DNA of 64,000 nucleotides from Alphaproteobacteria bacterium (GTDB lineage Bacteria; Pseudomonadota; Alphaproteobacteria; Caulobacterales; Hyphomonadaceae), in the NCBI GenBank assembly GCA_018222605.1, contig JAAEZZ010000002.1, forward strand, positions 1 to 64,000. Reading direction: 5' to 3'. The position numbers were made by a program, and so were the translations under genes. Below the pieces are notes generated by a model. That model made no database searches and had not been told where the DNA came from. It was given only the letters and a program-made list of their open reading frames with translations. Of this stretch, positions 34,601-42,714 are shown in pieces. Every line of letters begins with the position of its first letter. Position 1 is the stretch's first letter.

Positions 34601-37456
34601 ATTAATGTCTTCACCATTCTGAATTTTAAGATCGATATCTTCGCCATCATACGACAGACGAATTACTGGTTTCAGCTCAAGGGGCCTCAGAACATCCTCC
34701 TGACGGACGCCGAGTTCACTACGTCCACCCCGATACCCAAGAGAGAAACCAAAATGACGCCCGGCGTCATTTATCCAGTCATGGTGCTCAATCAGACGTG
34801 ACCGAATATTATCCCTCTCGATGGAATCGGATGCCCCATGCCGTCTCCATGCCGCTAACGCCCCCCAAAGGGTCGCCGTCTTACCAAAAAATGGCGCAAG
34901 GCGCGTAAGCCGCACGTCCAGCCAGGTGCGGTGAAAGCGGTCAAACCCGAGAAGGAGCGTACTGCAAAGCTCTATGTAACTTCTCCGGAATGCGAGACCA
35001 CTGGTGGGCTGATAAAAGTTCGCCTGCTGTCTTTCCAGATAATCCCAAGGGCGCACGATGGTCGTCTGCTGAAGCGGGCGCGTATCGCCTAAAAGGGCCC
35101 CATCTTCAGTGATGGTTTCCAGCGCATGCTGGACGAGAACGACATCTGGATTATCAAACGTCTCAACCACCTTGCTGACGCGTTCAGGCCGGCAAGCGTC
35201 ATCCCCATCAAGCAGCAAAATGACGTCGCCTTTTGCCTGTTTGATGGCGTGCATCAAGGCTCGTTGCTGATTGAAGTTTCCGTTCAGACGGCCATGTTCA
35301 AGCTTGATCGCGCGAATGCGGTCGCCGAAGCTGTCGATGATACTCAAGGAGTCATCCGTAGACCCATCATCAACGACAATGACCTCATAATCGATGCCAT
35401 CAATTCCATCTTGGTCAAGAGATGATTCGATCGCCTCCCGCAAGAATTTTTCGTTGTTATAGTTTATAATTATCGTTGAAGCGGATTTCGGCGCATTTGC
35501 ATGAATACGGCGCTGAAGTTTCTCATCCTTGATCGCATGAAAAAGGCTGAAATTGCCTGACTCGACAAAAGATTGGAGCTGGTCTTCCGAAAGGAATTTC
35601 TGGGGACGCCAATGTTCGAACATCCCCGTCACAATAGCGCTGGGTCGCTCCACCAACTCCCATTTGTAGCGGTGAGGGCCAAAGATGATGGTGTCTTTCT
35701 GGTCCTCATCATCAACGTCCAGAAGTTTGATATAACCCAGCTCACGCGACAGCCAGACATCGAAGGATACGTCGAGCTCCTTTTCGAGAAAACGTGACCA
35801 GTCGACCTTTGCCAGCGCCTTCACATTGTAAAGGGAACACCCGGCAAAGTGATGCTTCCAATGCGGGACCGTCGGCGAAATCGCACCTCCGCCTACGCCA
35901 ACAATCGGAGCATCCGGATTATCTTCTGCTGCATCAATAAACGCATCAAGCCAATCTGCCCGTGTCGGGACACAGTCAGGTTCCAACCAGAAGAAGTGCG
36001 TATAATCTGACTCAGCCAGCAGCTTTACCGTATGCACAAAAGTGAGGTTTGGCCCAGCCGGGTGGGGTAGCTTTGATTCTCGCGGATAGGCCTTGTCGAT
36101 ATCCGCACAAATAACATTTTCAAATGTGACCGGGGGAAGATCTGCGCGAGCATGTTTGAAGAGATGGATGTGGTCTTCAGGCCGCCCGCCAATACGGCGC
36201 GTGATACGCCAGTGCCGTTCGGCCATGGCCACATCGCCCTTCCAGAACGGCGTAATGATCGCAATCTTGGGCGAAGTCTCACCGCGCTGTCGTGTCGGGA
36301 CTGGCTTCACCTGATCTACAGACTTTGGAGGCGCCTTCAATTCCTCAGCCAGATCTCCACGACGCAGTGCCTCAAGCGCTCCGCCTACAGTACAATTGAC
36401 AAGCTCACGTCCATTTGCCGCGTAAAAGTCACGCGAAATAACATAGGTCTCCTCCATTTTGGAGGTATCAGCAGCCTGCCATGTCTTGCCCTTGAAATAG
36501 CTTGGATCAAAATGATTTGGGTCATCCTGCTCCTGCTTGATCATGTCGCCTTCCTTGGAAGACTTGGACTGATTGTAAGAATTATCGAAACCAATCATCA
36601 GCACCTTTTTGTAGCCGAGATGGTACAGAATCTGGAGCCAGAAAAAGCTGACCGTAGAGTGCCATGCGATGCGCTTGGTAATATCTTCTGAGAAGAAAAG
36701 CTCCCCTCCCTGAGCATCCAGCATGATGGTCTTGTCATCCGGGATTATGGTGTTCCGTAACCAGAAGGGAAAGAACTTCCAGATGTCATCGCGTAGCATG
36801 AACTGATACGGTTCCTGCTCTGCGACGAGATAATTCGTTACGGCGACCCCTTTCGCATAACGCGATAGGTCTTCGTGCTTGATGGCATAATTGGAGATAA
36901 AGACATCCTGGTCTTCAAGCAGCGACAAATCCGTCTTGTTAAGCGAAGGACCGTTGCCGACAAGAATGGCAATATCTCTGGTTCGGGCAGCTTTCATGTC
37001 TTCGAGGCGCTGAGCGGACACGCCAAGAATCTCACGGACCCACGCAATGTCAAAGCCATAAGTCCGCCCAGGAATATAATACGGATAAACGTCCAGACTT
37101 GAGCCAGTATGCACAACCGACGGATCGTCCTTGATCATGGCCCTGAGGCGATGAAATTCCTCCCCTGCAAGCTTCGAATACGGCGGAGATGAAATGGCAG
37201 GATCGCGGCGCAATAACTTCAAAAGCGCGGTTGCTTCCGCATCTCCGTCCGAGGCAGCCTTCTCAACACTCGCAACAGACAGGTCGCTGCTATTGAATGC
37301 ACGCAGGGCGTGAGTGAGTTCCCTGCTGGAATTCTTCGCTCCACTTAAAGAGGGAAACCAGCGACGGAGCTCTGCCAGGGTCGCAAACCCCTTTTCCGCC
37401 CAAGCATCAGAGATCTCTGAATTGCGATACGTGTTCGGCCACTCCGGCAAAATCAT
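31649..37456 (-). CDS. 1935-residue DUF115/GT/GT2/FkbM/coiled-coil/sulfotransferase fusion
   Basis: One uninterrupted frame. Domains in order: a DUF115/MptE-like domain at about 140-375 (VGNGPSL at 166-172, also seen in GT42-like proteins); a glycosyltransferase-like domain at about 397-620 (LEPDCVP at 491-497). Next comes a GT2 domain at about 658-905 (VVDDGSTDD near 695-702, LLLDGDDA near 747-754). An unassigned alpha/beta region spans about 926-1115. An FkbM methyltransferase covers about 1170-1376 (VMIDVGAHFGTS, FLKIDVEGFDF). Two membrane spans lie at about 1457-1477 and 1485-1507, and a coiled coil at about 1512-1688 with LTRTDQE repeats. Last is a sulfotransferase at about 1693-1932 (5' PAPS loop GHHKCASRYF, 3' segment RIIRDPRQVLVSNYF). 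It probably builds, methylates and sulfates a surface glycan at the membrane. GC is lower than in the core genome. Confidence 0.9.
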   Translation of the reverse strand: MILPEWPNTYRNSEISDAWAEKGFATLAELRRWFPSLSGAKNSSRELTHALRAFNSSDLSVASVEKAASDGDAEATALLKLLRRDPAISSPPYSKLAGEEFHRLRAMIKDDPSVVHTGSSLDVYPYYIPGRTYGFDIAWVREILGVSAQRLEDMKAARTRDIAILVGNGPSLNKTDLSLLEDQDVFISNYAIKHEDLSRYAKGVAVTNYLVAEQEPYQFMLRDDIWKFFPFWLRNTIIPDDKTIMLDAQGGELFFSEDITKRIAWHSTVSFFWLQILYHLGYKKVLMIGFDNSYNQSKSSKEGDMIKQEQDDPNHFDPSYFKGKTWQAADTSKMEETYVISRDFYAANGRELVNCTVGGALEALRRGDLAEELKAPPKSVDQVKPVPTRQRGETSPKIAIITPFWKGDVAMAERHWRITRRIGGRPEDHIHLFKHARADLPPVTFENVICADIDKAYPRESKLPHPAGPNLTFVHTVKLLAESDYTHFFWLEPDCVPTRADWLDAFIDAAEDNPDAPIVGVGGGAISPTVPHWKHHFAGCSLYNVKALAKVDWSRFLEKELDVSFDVWLSRELGYIKLLDVDDEDQKDTIIFGPHRYKWELVERPSAIVTGMFEHWRPQKFLSEDQLQSFVESGNFSLFHAIKDEKLQRRIHANAPKSASTIIINYNNEKFLREAIESSLDQDGIDGIDYEVIVVDDGSTDDSLSIIDSFGDRIRAIKLEHGRLNGNFNQQRALMHAIKQAKGDVILLLDGDDACRPERVSKVVETFDNPDVVLVQHALETITEDGALLGDTRPLQQTTIVRPWDYLERQQANFYQPTSGLAFRRSYIELCSTLLLGFDRFHRTWLDVRLTRLAPFFGKTATLWGALAAWRRHGASDSIERDNIRSRLIEHHDWINDAGRHFGFSLGYRGGRSELGVRQEDVLRPLELKPVIRLSYDGEDIDLKIQNGEDINSVNGVWRQRISVLLPADCSFSDEAVRLIEDCDLILPVENLDHLEACIFNQGSYRRVFTDGAGTSNGWAFIVCTDEQELTSARIRQASGRLGRKVVCIVVAHGDQKPLPLEDVAHALGYRTLFPVENGERWKQVITDATDMMHVDVSHAGDNVESLRERLSIRRYADQTPAGESVPFNTSQLLLPPPPQMKPALPRDAHAGVDETQVVARLMSGLKGRDHVMIDVGAHFGTSAKFFHNLGWTIHCFEPDPDNRKKLVGHFGKSPNISIDTRAVSNVAGETLPFYTSQESTGISGLNKFRETHVAALTVETTTIEEVINEKGLTRIDFLKIDVEGFDFSVLKGVPWHRLKPDVIECEYEDAKTVSMGYNWHEIARYLIDRGYTVYVSEWHPIVRYGIAHDWKTVVPYAQSEAVDKDSWGNLLAFRKDPGYDAVRKAFDDLVKLRTPAQAGVPPSGNTASPSALPSPANVKRPFYAVAGERLAAKSPRAFAALRFLRRGLMGVVRRKWMLPVVALLALLVGLTFIPQFGLSAWRPWILGVAAFSVAMLSVLYLALRVYQYINVLSMEIQTLRRSIEYLKKAQQADKVRSDGILGRENMLKKDMDLLKRGHVDMDSELQKTVIQVADIDKKLTRTDQELTRTDQELARDIKRTKVEADEKIKRAHDSLEQSLKSAEHTLANRIDKFEQVVAKGLEEKIQGIEGKQAESSQTSEKFAQVAEDRFNRVESRISTGERQIGEIKYPDAPQTLVLFGHHKCASRYFRDEIFNRIAEMTDARIRRYHIDNPPFHHSRMDELDLSNIDFTDLGKAGKDVVMLANATERSLAKIQRHTEDWKGVRIIRDPRQVLVSNYFHHKHDHNTEYAGWVWDKLVTDQPILRELPEEEGLIYELENISKEVIETQILASLEDDRILTFKLEAFEEDRLAYLQQIAQFLGVADIAGIALGKRGGSDNSNLWQAHFTSKLRDMFKERYGQALIDLGYAEDMDW

Positions 37457-37972
37457 TCAGACTAATCCTTAAAGTTTTGGAGGAAAAAGCGAGACAGGTG
37501 AGGTGTCCGCATAAACAATGCAGAAGCTGAAAATTCAAGTCACGAGTACCTGTAAGATGACCTTACCTTTCGCGTCTGTTCCTGGCCCTTCCGTCGCTAT
37601 GGGCGTACTTAATTTGAATGCCAGAAAAGAATATGAACCATATCACTGGCATTCCCGAAAAGCGGGCGGCTTGTGATAGTGAACATTTCAAATATTTCCT
37701 TAAACTAGTCTTATGCGCACAACAATGCTGGCAAAATGACGCCCGCGGCTCTCTGCTATAAGCTCTCCTTACAACTGGAGATTACCTTGCAGCGGTTCAC
37801 AACTCAATGAAAGGTGCAGACAAGGCATGTGCACACAATAAAATTCCTGCCATCTCGGCCAAGTCATCCTTCCCAGAGCATCACATTGCCTCATGCCTAT
37901 TTTATTTCGAGAGGATAGATGTTTGAGCTTGAGCCTAATGTATTTCCTTCCGTTTTATAGAGAGACCCTTGC
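37457..37972. other. Long intergenic region between divergent glycan genes
   Basis: About 515 bases of lower-GC DNA separate the divergent fusion gene and the methyltransferase gene. No frame here looks coding. It must hold both promoters; I cannot place -10 and -35 elements with confidence. A nested inverted repeat at 37618-37652 is the only clear structure. Confidence 0.6.
37618..37652. promoter_or_regulatory. Nested inverted repeat in the divergent promoter region
   Basis: ATGCCAG (37618-37624) pairs with CTGGCAT (37646-37652). Inside it ATATG (37631-37635) pairs with CATAT (37639-37643) around AAC. Twelve pairs in two nested arms, lying mid-way between divergent genes, suggest an operator or structured leader. 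No T-run follows, so a terminator is less likely. Confidence 0.45.
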
Positions 37973-38683
37973 ATGTTTGATTTTGTTCGCAAGCCGACGC
38001 TGTGGAAAGCCTGGGACGCGGGGCTGGACGAGAAGATCAAGTCTCGGGGGGAGTTCCACCTGAAATCCATTCAGGACCTTGTCGTCTATGACATGCTGAA
38101 GGAGGTTCAGGGCCAGACAATCGCAGAGATCGGCGGAGGTGATTCGCGGGTGCTGCCACAACTGGCCAAACAGAATACTTGCTTCAATGTCGATACGTTT
38201 GAAGGCGCCGGGAATGGACCGACGAAGAAATCTGTCTTCAAGGGCGTGAAGAACATTCCCGTTTTCCTTGGCGAGTATTCCGAGAAACTGGCACCTCAGT
38301 CTTTCGACATCGTTTTCTCCATCTCCGTGATCGAACACGTACCGACAAAGGATCTGGACAATTTCCTGAAAGATGGCCTTCGCGTGCTGAAGCCTGGCGG
38401 GCTGTGGCTGCATGCGATTGATATGTATCTGGAAGACAGCCCCGACGCTGGCAGGCAGAGGCTGTTCGAGAGATATCGCAACTGGATGAAGCATCCGGAG
38501 CTGACGCCTGTCGGAGACGTCTATGAGGGGCCGCCGAAGTTCAGCTGCGACATGGCCACCAATCCGGATCACATGATGTACCAGTGGGGCAAGATTTCCC
38601 CCAAACTGATCGACTTGCGCCAGCGGGCGCAGAGCACATCCATCCTGCTCGCAGCCCGCAAGACCGGCGCGTCACCCCAGTAA
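37973..38683 (+). CDS. Class I SAM-dependent methyltransferase
   Basis: A 236-residue methyltransferase of the Methyltransf_11 type. Motif I is AEIGGGDSRVL at about 50-60. The post-II/III region is SFDIVFSISVIEHVP, and LRVLKPGGLWLH follows. The acceptor is unknown; the setting suggests a sugar or glycan intermediate. Its last 12 bases overlap the end of the convergent DUF2793/S74 gene. Confidence 0.83.
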   Translation: MFDFVRKPTLWKAWDAGLDEKIKSRGEFHLKSIQDLVVYDMLKEVQGQTIAEIGGGDSRVLPQLAKQNTCFNVDTFEGAGNGPTKKSVFKGVKNIPVFLGEYSEKLAPQSFDIVFSISVIEHVPTKDLDNFLKDGLRVLKPGGLWLHAIDMYLEDSPDAGRQRLFERYRNWMKHPELTPVGDVYEGPPKFSCDMATNPDHMMYQWGKISPKLIDLRQRAQSTSILLAARKTGASPQ

Positions 38684-40042
38684 CGCGCCGATCAGGAACA
38701 GCATCAACTCATCATGGCGTAGGCCCTGGCGGGTCTCTCCCGTTGCGCGCAACTTGAGACCCTGCTGCCCCTCGGCGGCGTAAAGGTCATCCTGACACCA
38801 TAGGCCATAATTGGCCGCATCAAGCCCCTCTGCCGCAAACGCGGCCGCGACTTCCTGCGCCGTGACTCCGACATGTGTGCGGGCCGCCTGCCCCTTGCTT
38901 TGTTCGGCGGCCTTCCAGCGATATTTTCCAATACCCGCCAGGATACGCTGAGCGACCCGCCTTTCCTGGGCATCGAGACCACCCAGAAACGACTTCTCAC
39001 GCGCATCTGACGTACTGATCGTGCCAGACGCGGCATAGATCTGGGTCCATCTTGCTGAAGCACTGCCGAGCGGAAGGCTGTCATCCTGTCCCGGCACAAC
39101 GCCCACATCCGATACGGTCAGCCTGATCGCTGGAGCCAAGCCCGCCGGGGCTGCCTCATGGCGTACGTGAAAGCCACTTGGGTGCAGTTCAAGGGCTACC
39201 CCGACATTGGATCCATTCACGGCGAGGGAGGTCCACCCGCCTGAAGAATTGCGGTAGCCATTGTACCAGAGACCATACCCAAAGCCTCCGTTCGTGCCGA
39301 CATAGCCATAAGGCTGGAACAATGCAGCGCCCGCCTGATGCACGGTCCAGAAATTCTCTGGCACCGCACAGCCGAGCCCCAGGAAATGATTTAGCCGGGC
39401 GCTAAATGTCCCAGGCTCAATCACCAGATAGTCCTCCCAGCTTGCGCCATCCTCGCTGAGCCGGATGCGGAAATTGTCGTCTCCTACCAGACCTATTTCG
39501 GCCCGTCCGGAATAGGCATTCTGAAAGATGAGGCTGGCTGTGCCAAGGGCGCTTTGCCGACTCACCTGCAGCCTCATATCCCCCGTGCCTGGCGTAACAT
39601 CATCATGGCTGAACAGCGCGCTATCGGACTTCACACTGAGACGCGCCCCCGAACTCGCGGCCGTGTTGATGCCAAGCATGCCGAGCGTGTCCGGTACGCC
39701 TGCTTCAAGAGCGCTCCAAGCCTCATTGCTGAAGACCTGAAGAGACTGGCTCTGAGCGTTCCAGGCAACCCAGCCAGGTTTGGGTACATACTCTTGCCAA
39801 GCCCCATCCTGATAGGCCGCGATGGAGCCCGCATGCATTCCGGACCAATCATCACCTGTCACGCCCACCGGCAGGATGTAGCGCGCCCCCTCCTCCGGTG
39901 AGGCTGGTTGTGCAGTGGTCTCATCCGACAGAACAGCCAGCTGTACGACGACATCGAGCTGCCGGAACGTATCGTTCACGGTGACATGTTTCTGCGCCTG
40001 GTTAGGCAGCAAATAGGGCAAGGACAGATTGGACGAATACAT
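38672..40042 (-). CDS. DUF2793/peptidase S74 tail-fibre-like protein
   Basis: A 456-residue protein. The N-terminal part (about 1-130; LPYLLPNQAQKHVTVNDTFRQLD, EGARYILPVG, WQEYVPKPGWVAWNAQ) matches DUF2793, found on alphaproteobacterial phage and gene-transfer-agent-like structures. A beta-rich stalk follows. The C-terminus (about 343-456) is an S74 intramolecular chaperone with catalytic Ser345 and Lys350 in SDAREK and the RTHVGVTAQEVAAAF segment. S74 domains trimerise and then cut themselves off tail spikes. No other phage gene is nearby, so it may be a domesticated surface fibre. GGAGG precedes the ATG. Confidence 0.82.
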   Translation of the reverse strand: MYSSNLSLPYLLPNQAQKHVTVNDTFRQLDVVVQLAVLSDETTAQPASPEEGARYILPVGVTGDDWSGMHAGSIAAYQDGAWQEYVPKPGWVAWNAQSQSLQVFSNEAWSALEAGVPDTLGMLGINTAASSGARLSVKSDSALFSHDDVTPGTGDMRLQVSRQSALGTASLIFQNAYSGRAEIGLVGDDNFRIRLSEDGASWEDYLVIEPGTFSARLNHFLGLGCAVPENFWTVHQAGAALFQPYGYVGTNGGFGYGLWYNGYRNSSGGWTSLAVNGSNVGVALELHPSGFHVRHEAAPAGLAPAIRLTVSDVGVVPGQDDSLPLGSASARWTQIYAASGTISTSDAREKSFLGGLDAQERRVAQRILAGIGKYRWKAAEQSKGQAARTHVGVTAQEVAAAFAAEGLDAANYGLWCQDDLYAAEGQQGLKLRATGETRQGLRHDELMLFLIGALLG

Positions 40043-40129
40043 GCGAAGCCTCCGGTAACGTGACTTCGCCAGTATTCGGGGGCGCGGGATACGACGAATT
40101 CCGGAAGGCTTGTCTCGCCCGCAAGCGGA

Positions 40130-41197
40130 TCAGATATCACGCTCGACAGCGCGCAATCGCGTGCGGACGCGCTCCGTCTCTGCCTGCAACCGCGCCAGAT
40201 GCTGCACCACGACATAGCGCGTGTAGAGCAACAGACTGAAGGCGCCACCCGCGAGCAGGGCTATGCCTGCCAGGGCAAAGTCGGACGAGGTCATTCCGTC
40301 GGAGAGCGCCGCAAGCATGCACGCAAGAACAATCAGGCCTATTCCTGCCACCTGCCACCAGGCCTGCCGGACAAATCCTGCCAATCGCCCTTGCTTCACG
40401 GCGACGGGCTCGGCCAGGCTGACCTCCTCCTCAGTGGTCACGGCTTCATCTGCGGGATGCGGCACAGCCCCCTCCCCCAAAAACGCCTCTAAGGACACAA
40501 ATGGAAATACCCTGACCTCGGAATTCGGATTGCCGTTGAAGACGGGAACACCGGCGCGAGAAAGCTTGCGCGCAGCATCACGCCATGCCCCAACGTGCAC
40601 ATCCGGGCGGGGATTGGGAATGTTGTAGCGGTCACCTGGCTGCTGGTAATCTTCGAAGAAATAGTTCGGATTTTCCGCCTGCTTGACGATCTCCAGAACG
40701 ATGCCGTCGCGCTTCTCGGCGCCGCTGACCAGTTCGACATAGCGCCCATCAATGCCCATCAGAGCGATCTGGCTATAACCCATGCTGGCTGCCCAAAGCG
40801 TGGAATGGCTGCCGGTGGTAATGGCCGGCGGATTGAGCAAACTGACCCGTTCGCGAAGCACATCAAAATCAATGACACGCGGATTGGTGCCTAGTTCTCC
40901 CAGTGCATCGACCAGATTGGAGCGTAGCAGGAAATTCTGGATGCGCCCCTCGCGGATGAGGTCCGCAATCGCCTCCTTGTGCGACATGCCGACGACCAGA
41001 TCGAGGCAGGAATAATAGGTCGGCCGCCAATCGATCTGGTGCCAATACCGATACGCCGCATTCATTCCGATCGTCGGGAAGTCGCTCAGCTTGTGAAGAT
41101 CCACCCCCTTCAGGGACGGACCATTGCCTAGCACGAAAACGGTCGAGCTGTCGGCCTGCACTTTGTCCGAAAACAGGTTTGATTGAATTTCAGTCAT
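40130..41197 (-). CDS. DUF115/GT42-like protein with C-terminal membrane hairpin
   Basis: A 355-residue protein. The N-terminal domain (about 15-245) has VLGNGPSL at 22-29, MNAAYRYW, SCLDLVVGMSHKE and LMGIDGRY, resembling DUF115/MptE-like and GT42 sialyltransferase-like folds. After an acidic linker come two membrane spans (about 280-320) and a short basic coiled coil at the end. The N-terminal motif, the paired spans and the coiled coil echo the architecture of the 1935-residue protein. It is probably a glycosyl- or phosphosugar-transferase; the substrate is unknown. No Shine-Dalgarno is evident. Confidence 0.7.
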   Translation of the reverse strand: MTEIQSNLFSDKVQADSSTVFVLGNGPSLKGVDLHKLSDFPTIGMNAAYRYWHQIDWRPTYYSCLDLVVGMSHKEAIADLIREGRIQNFLLRSNLVDALGELGTNPRVIDFDVLRERVSLLNPPAITTGSHSTLWAASMGYSQIALMGIDGRYVELVSGAEKRDGIVLEIVKQAENPNYFFEDYQQPGDRYNIPNPRPDVHVGAWRDAARKLSRAGVPVFNGNPNSEVRVFPFVSLEAFLGEGAVPHPADEAVTTEEEVSLAEPVAVKQGRLAGFVRQAWWQVAGIGLIVLACMLAALSDGMTSSDFALAGIALLAGGAFSLLLYTRYVVVQHLARLQAETERVRTRLRAVERDI

Positions 41198-41283
41198 GTT
41201 AAGCCGTACACATTAGTCGTCGTTCAGACAAATGATCCTTATTCGCCAATCCTGTCATGGCGAGCGAAAAAGTCAGGTACACC

Positions 41284-42591
41284 ATGAAAACCGATCCTCG
41301 CATGCTGCTCATCGACATGACCGCGATGACCGGTCCTGCGGCCACCTCTATGCTGAAAGCGTCCTACTTTGCCGATTGGGAAAAAGGCCACCTGCTTCAA
41401 CTTCAGGGATATGGTGCAACACGACTCGCCGCATCTGCAAACGGGCAACGCTCACAGTTGATACCGGAAGAGGGCCCCGACACCTCTGAACTCGCAGACA
41501 TCGTGCTGACCCGGTTTCAGCCCGAGATCATTTTCTACCGCCCGGTCACGGACAACTGCCCCCTGCACGATCTGGCGATGGAGATCATCAATCGATCCAA
41601 GGCTCCACTCGTCTTGTGGCTGATGGATGACTGGCCCGCCCGGCTTGAGGCGGACAATCCGGAGATGGCCGCGCGCATGAATGCGGATTTGCGCCAGCTC
41701 TTCGAACGCTCCAGCCTGAACTATGCCATCTCCGACGGGATGGCGAAGATCTTCGGCCAACGCTATCAAACCGATTTCAGGGTGGCCCATAATGGCGTCC
41801 GGCCAGAGGACTGGCCACCGGTCGAGGCTCATGAAAGCAAGACGGTCGTCCTGAGATATGCTGGCTCCCTGGCGCCGGACACCAATGCCAGCGCCGTTTT
41901 CGATGTCGCCCAAGCCGTATCAGCGTTGCACCAAGAGGGCCTGCCAATCCGCTTTGAAGGCCACACCCAAGCCAATTGGCTGAAAGACAATGACGAAAAA
42001 TTCAACGCCCTGCCCGGCGTAAGCCTCTCCGCCGCCCGACAGACAGACCGGGAGTACCGGGACTGGCTGCGCCAAGCGGACCTACTTTTGCTAGCCTATA
42101 ATTTCGACGAGGCGACCCGTCGATACCTTCAATATTCCTTTGCCAACAAGCTGCCTGAACTGCTCGCCTCCGGCGCGGCGGTGCTGGCCTATGGGCCGGA
42201 CTATCTGGAGACAATGAAATACCTTGTCCACGCAGACATCACCGCCACTGTGACGACCCCCGGTGTGGAGCCCGCTAAAGAGACCTTGAGGCACCTTGTG
42301 GAAGACAAGTCATTACGCCAGCGCCTGGGGAATAAAAGCCGGGATCATGCACTCGAACAGATGAACATGGATGTCTACCGGAGCGTGATGCGACAACGCC
42401 TGAGAGATCTGGCAGACGCACAGCCGGGCGGAGCCGGGACGCCTTCGCCTTCTGACCAGACAAGACTTCTGATCGCGCCCGACCCGTCAGCCTATCGTCG
42501 GCTGGCCGATTCCGTCGCCCGGCGCGCGCCCTTCCTCTTCCATCTCGCAAGCCCCCTTATCCGCGGAGCCAGAAAGGCGCTGGGGCGCTAA
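41284..42591 (+). CDS. Glycosyltransferase, GT4-like
   Basis: A 435-residue protein with a two-lobed GT-B appearance. The donor-side signature is LQYSFANKLPELLASGAAVLAYGP at about 290-315. It is followed by a typical C-terminal return helix (VEDKSLRQRLGNKSRDHAL). The N-terminal lobe includes IFYRPVTDN and LVLWLMDDWPARL. The donor and acceptor cannot be told. Start 41284 has an AGG-containing site; an in-frame ATG nine codons earlier has none, but either could be used. A basic C-terminal tail may bind the membrane. Confidence 0.78.
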   Translation: MKTDPRMLLIDMTAMTGPAATSMLKASYFADWEKGHLLQLQGYGATRLAASANGQRSQLIPEEGPDTSELADIVLTRFQPEIIFYRPVTDNCPLHDLAMEIINRSKAPLVLWLMDDWPARLEADNPEMAARMNADLRQLFERSSLNYAISDGMAKIFGQRYQTDFRVAHNGVRPEDWPPVEAHESKTVVLRYAGSLAPDTNASAVFDVAQAVSALHQEGLPIRFEGHTQANWLKDNDEKFNALPGVSLSAARQTDREYRDWLRQADLLLLAYNFDEATRRYLQYSFANKLPELLASGAAVLAYGPDYLETMKYLVHADITATVTTPGVEPAKETLRHLVEDKSLRQRLGNKSRDHALEQMNMDVYRSVMRQRLRDLADAQPGGAGTPSPSDQTRLLIAPDPSAYRRLADSVARRAPFLFHLASPLIRGARKALGR

Positions 42592-42605
42592 CCCTCAATC
42601 CCCTC

Positions 42606-42650
42606 ACGCAACCCTGAGTATGACACGCCACAATGTTGCGTAAGGGTTGC
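42606..42650 (+). promoter_or_regulatory. Two competing hairpins upstream of gmd
   Basis: ACGCAAC at 42606-42612 can pair with GTTGCGT at 42635-42641. The overlapping GCAACCCT at 42608-42615 can instead pair with AGGGTTGC at 42643-42650. The two folds exclude each other, about 65-110 bases before the gmd start. No T-run follows, so simple attenuation is not shown. Confidence 0.35.
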
Positions 42651-42714
42651 CTTAGACTTCTCGCGGCGTCTAAAACCTGCGACGAGTACACACCGATTTT
42701 CAGGAGACTCTTTT

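Noticed and set aside
38672..40042. Prophage
   Set aside because: Only one fibre-like gene is present; no capsid, portal, terminase, lysis or integrase gene is adjacent.
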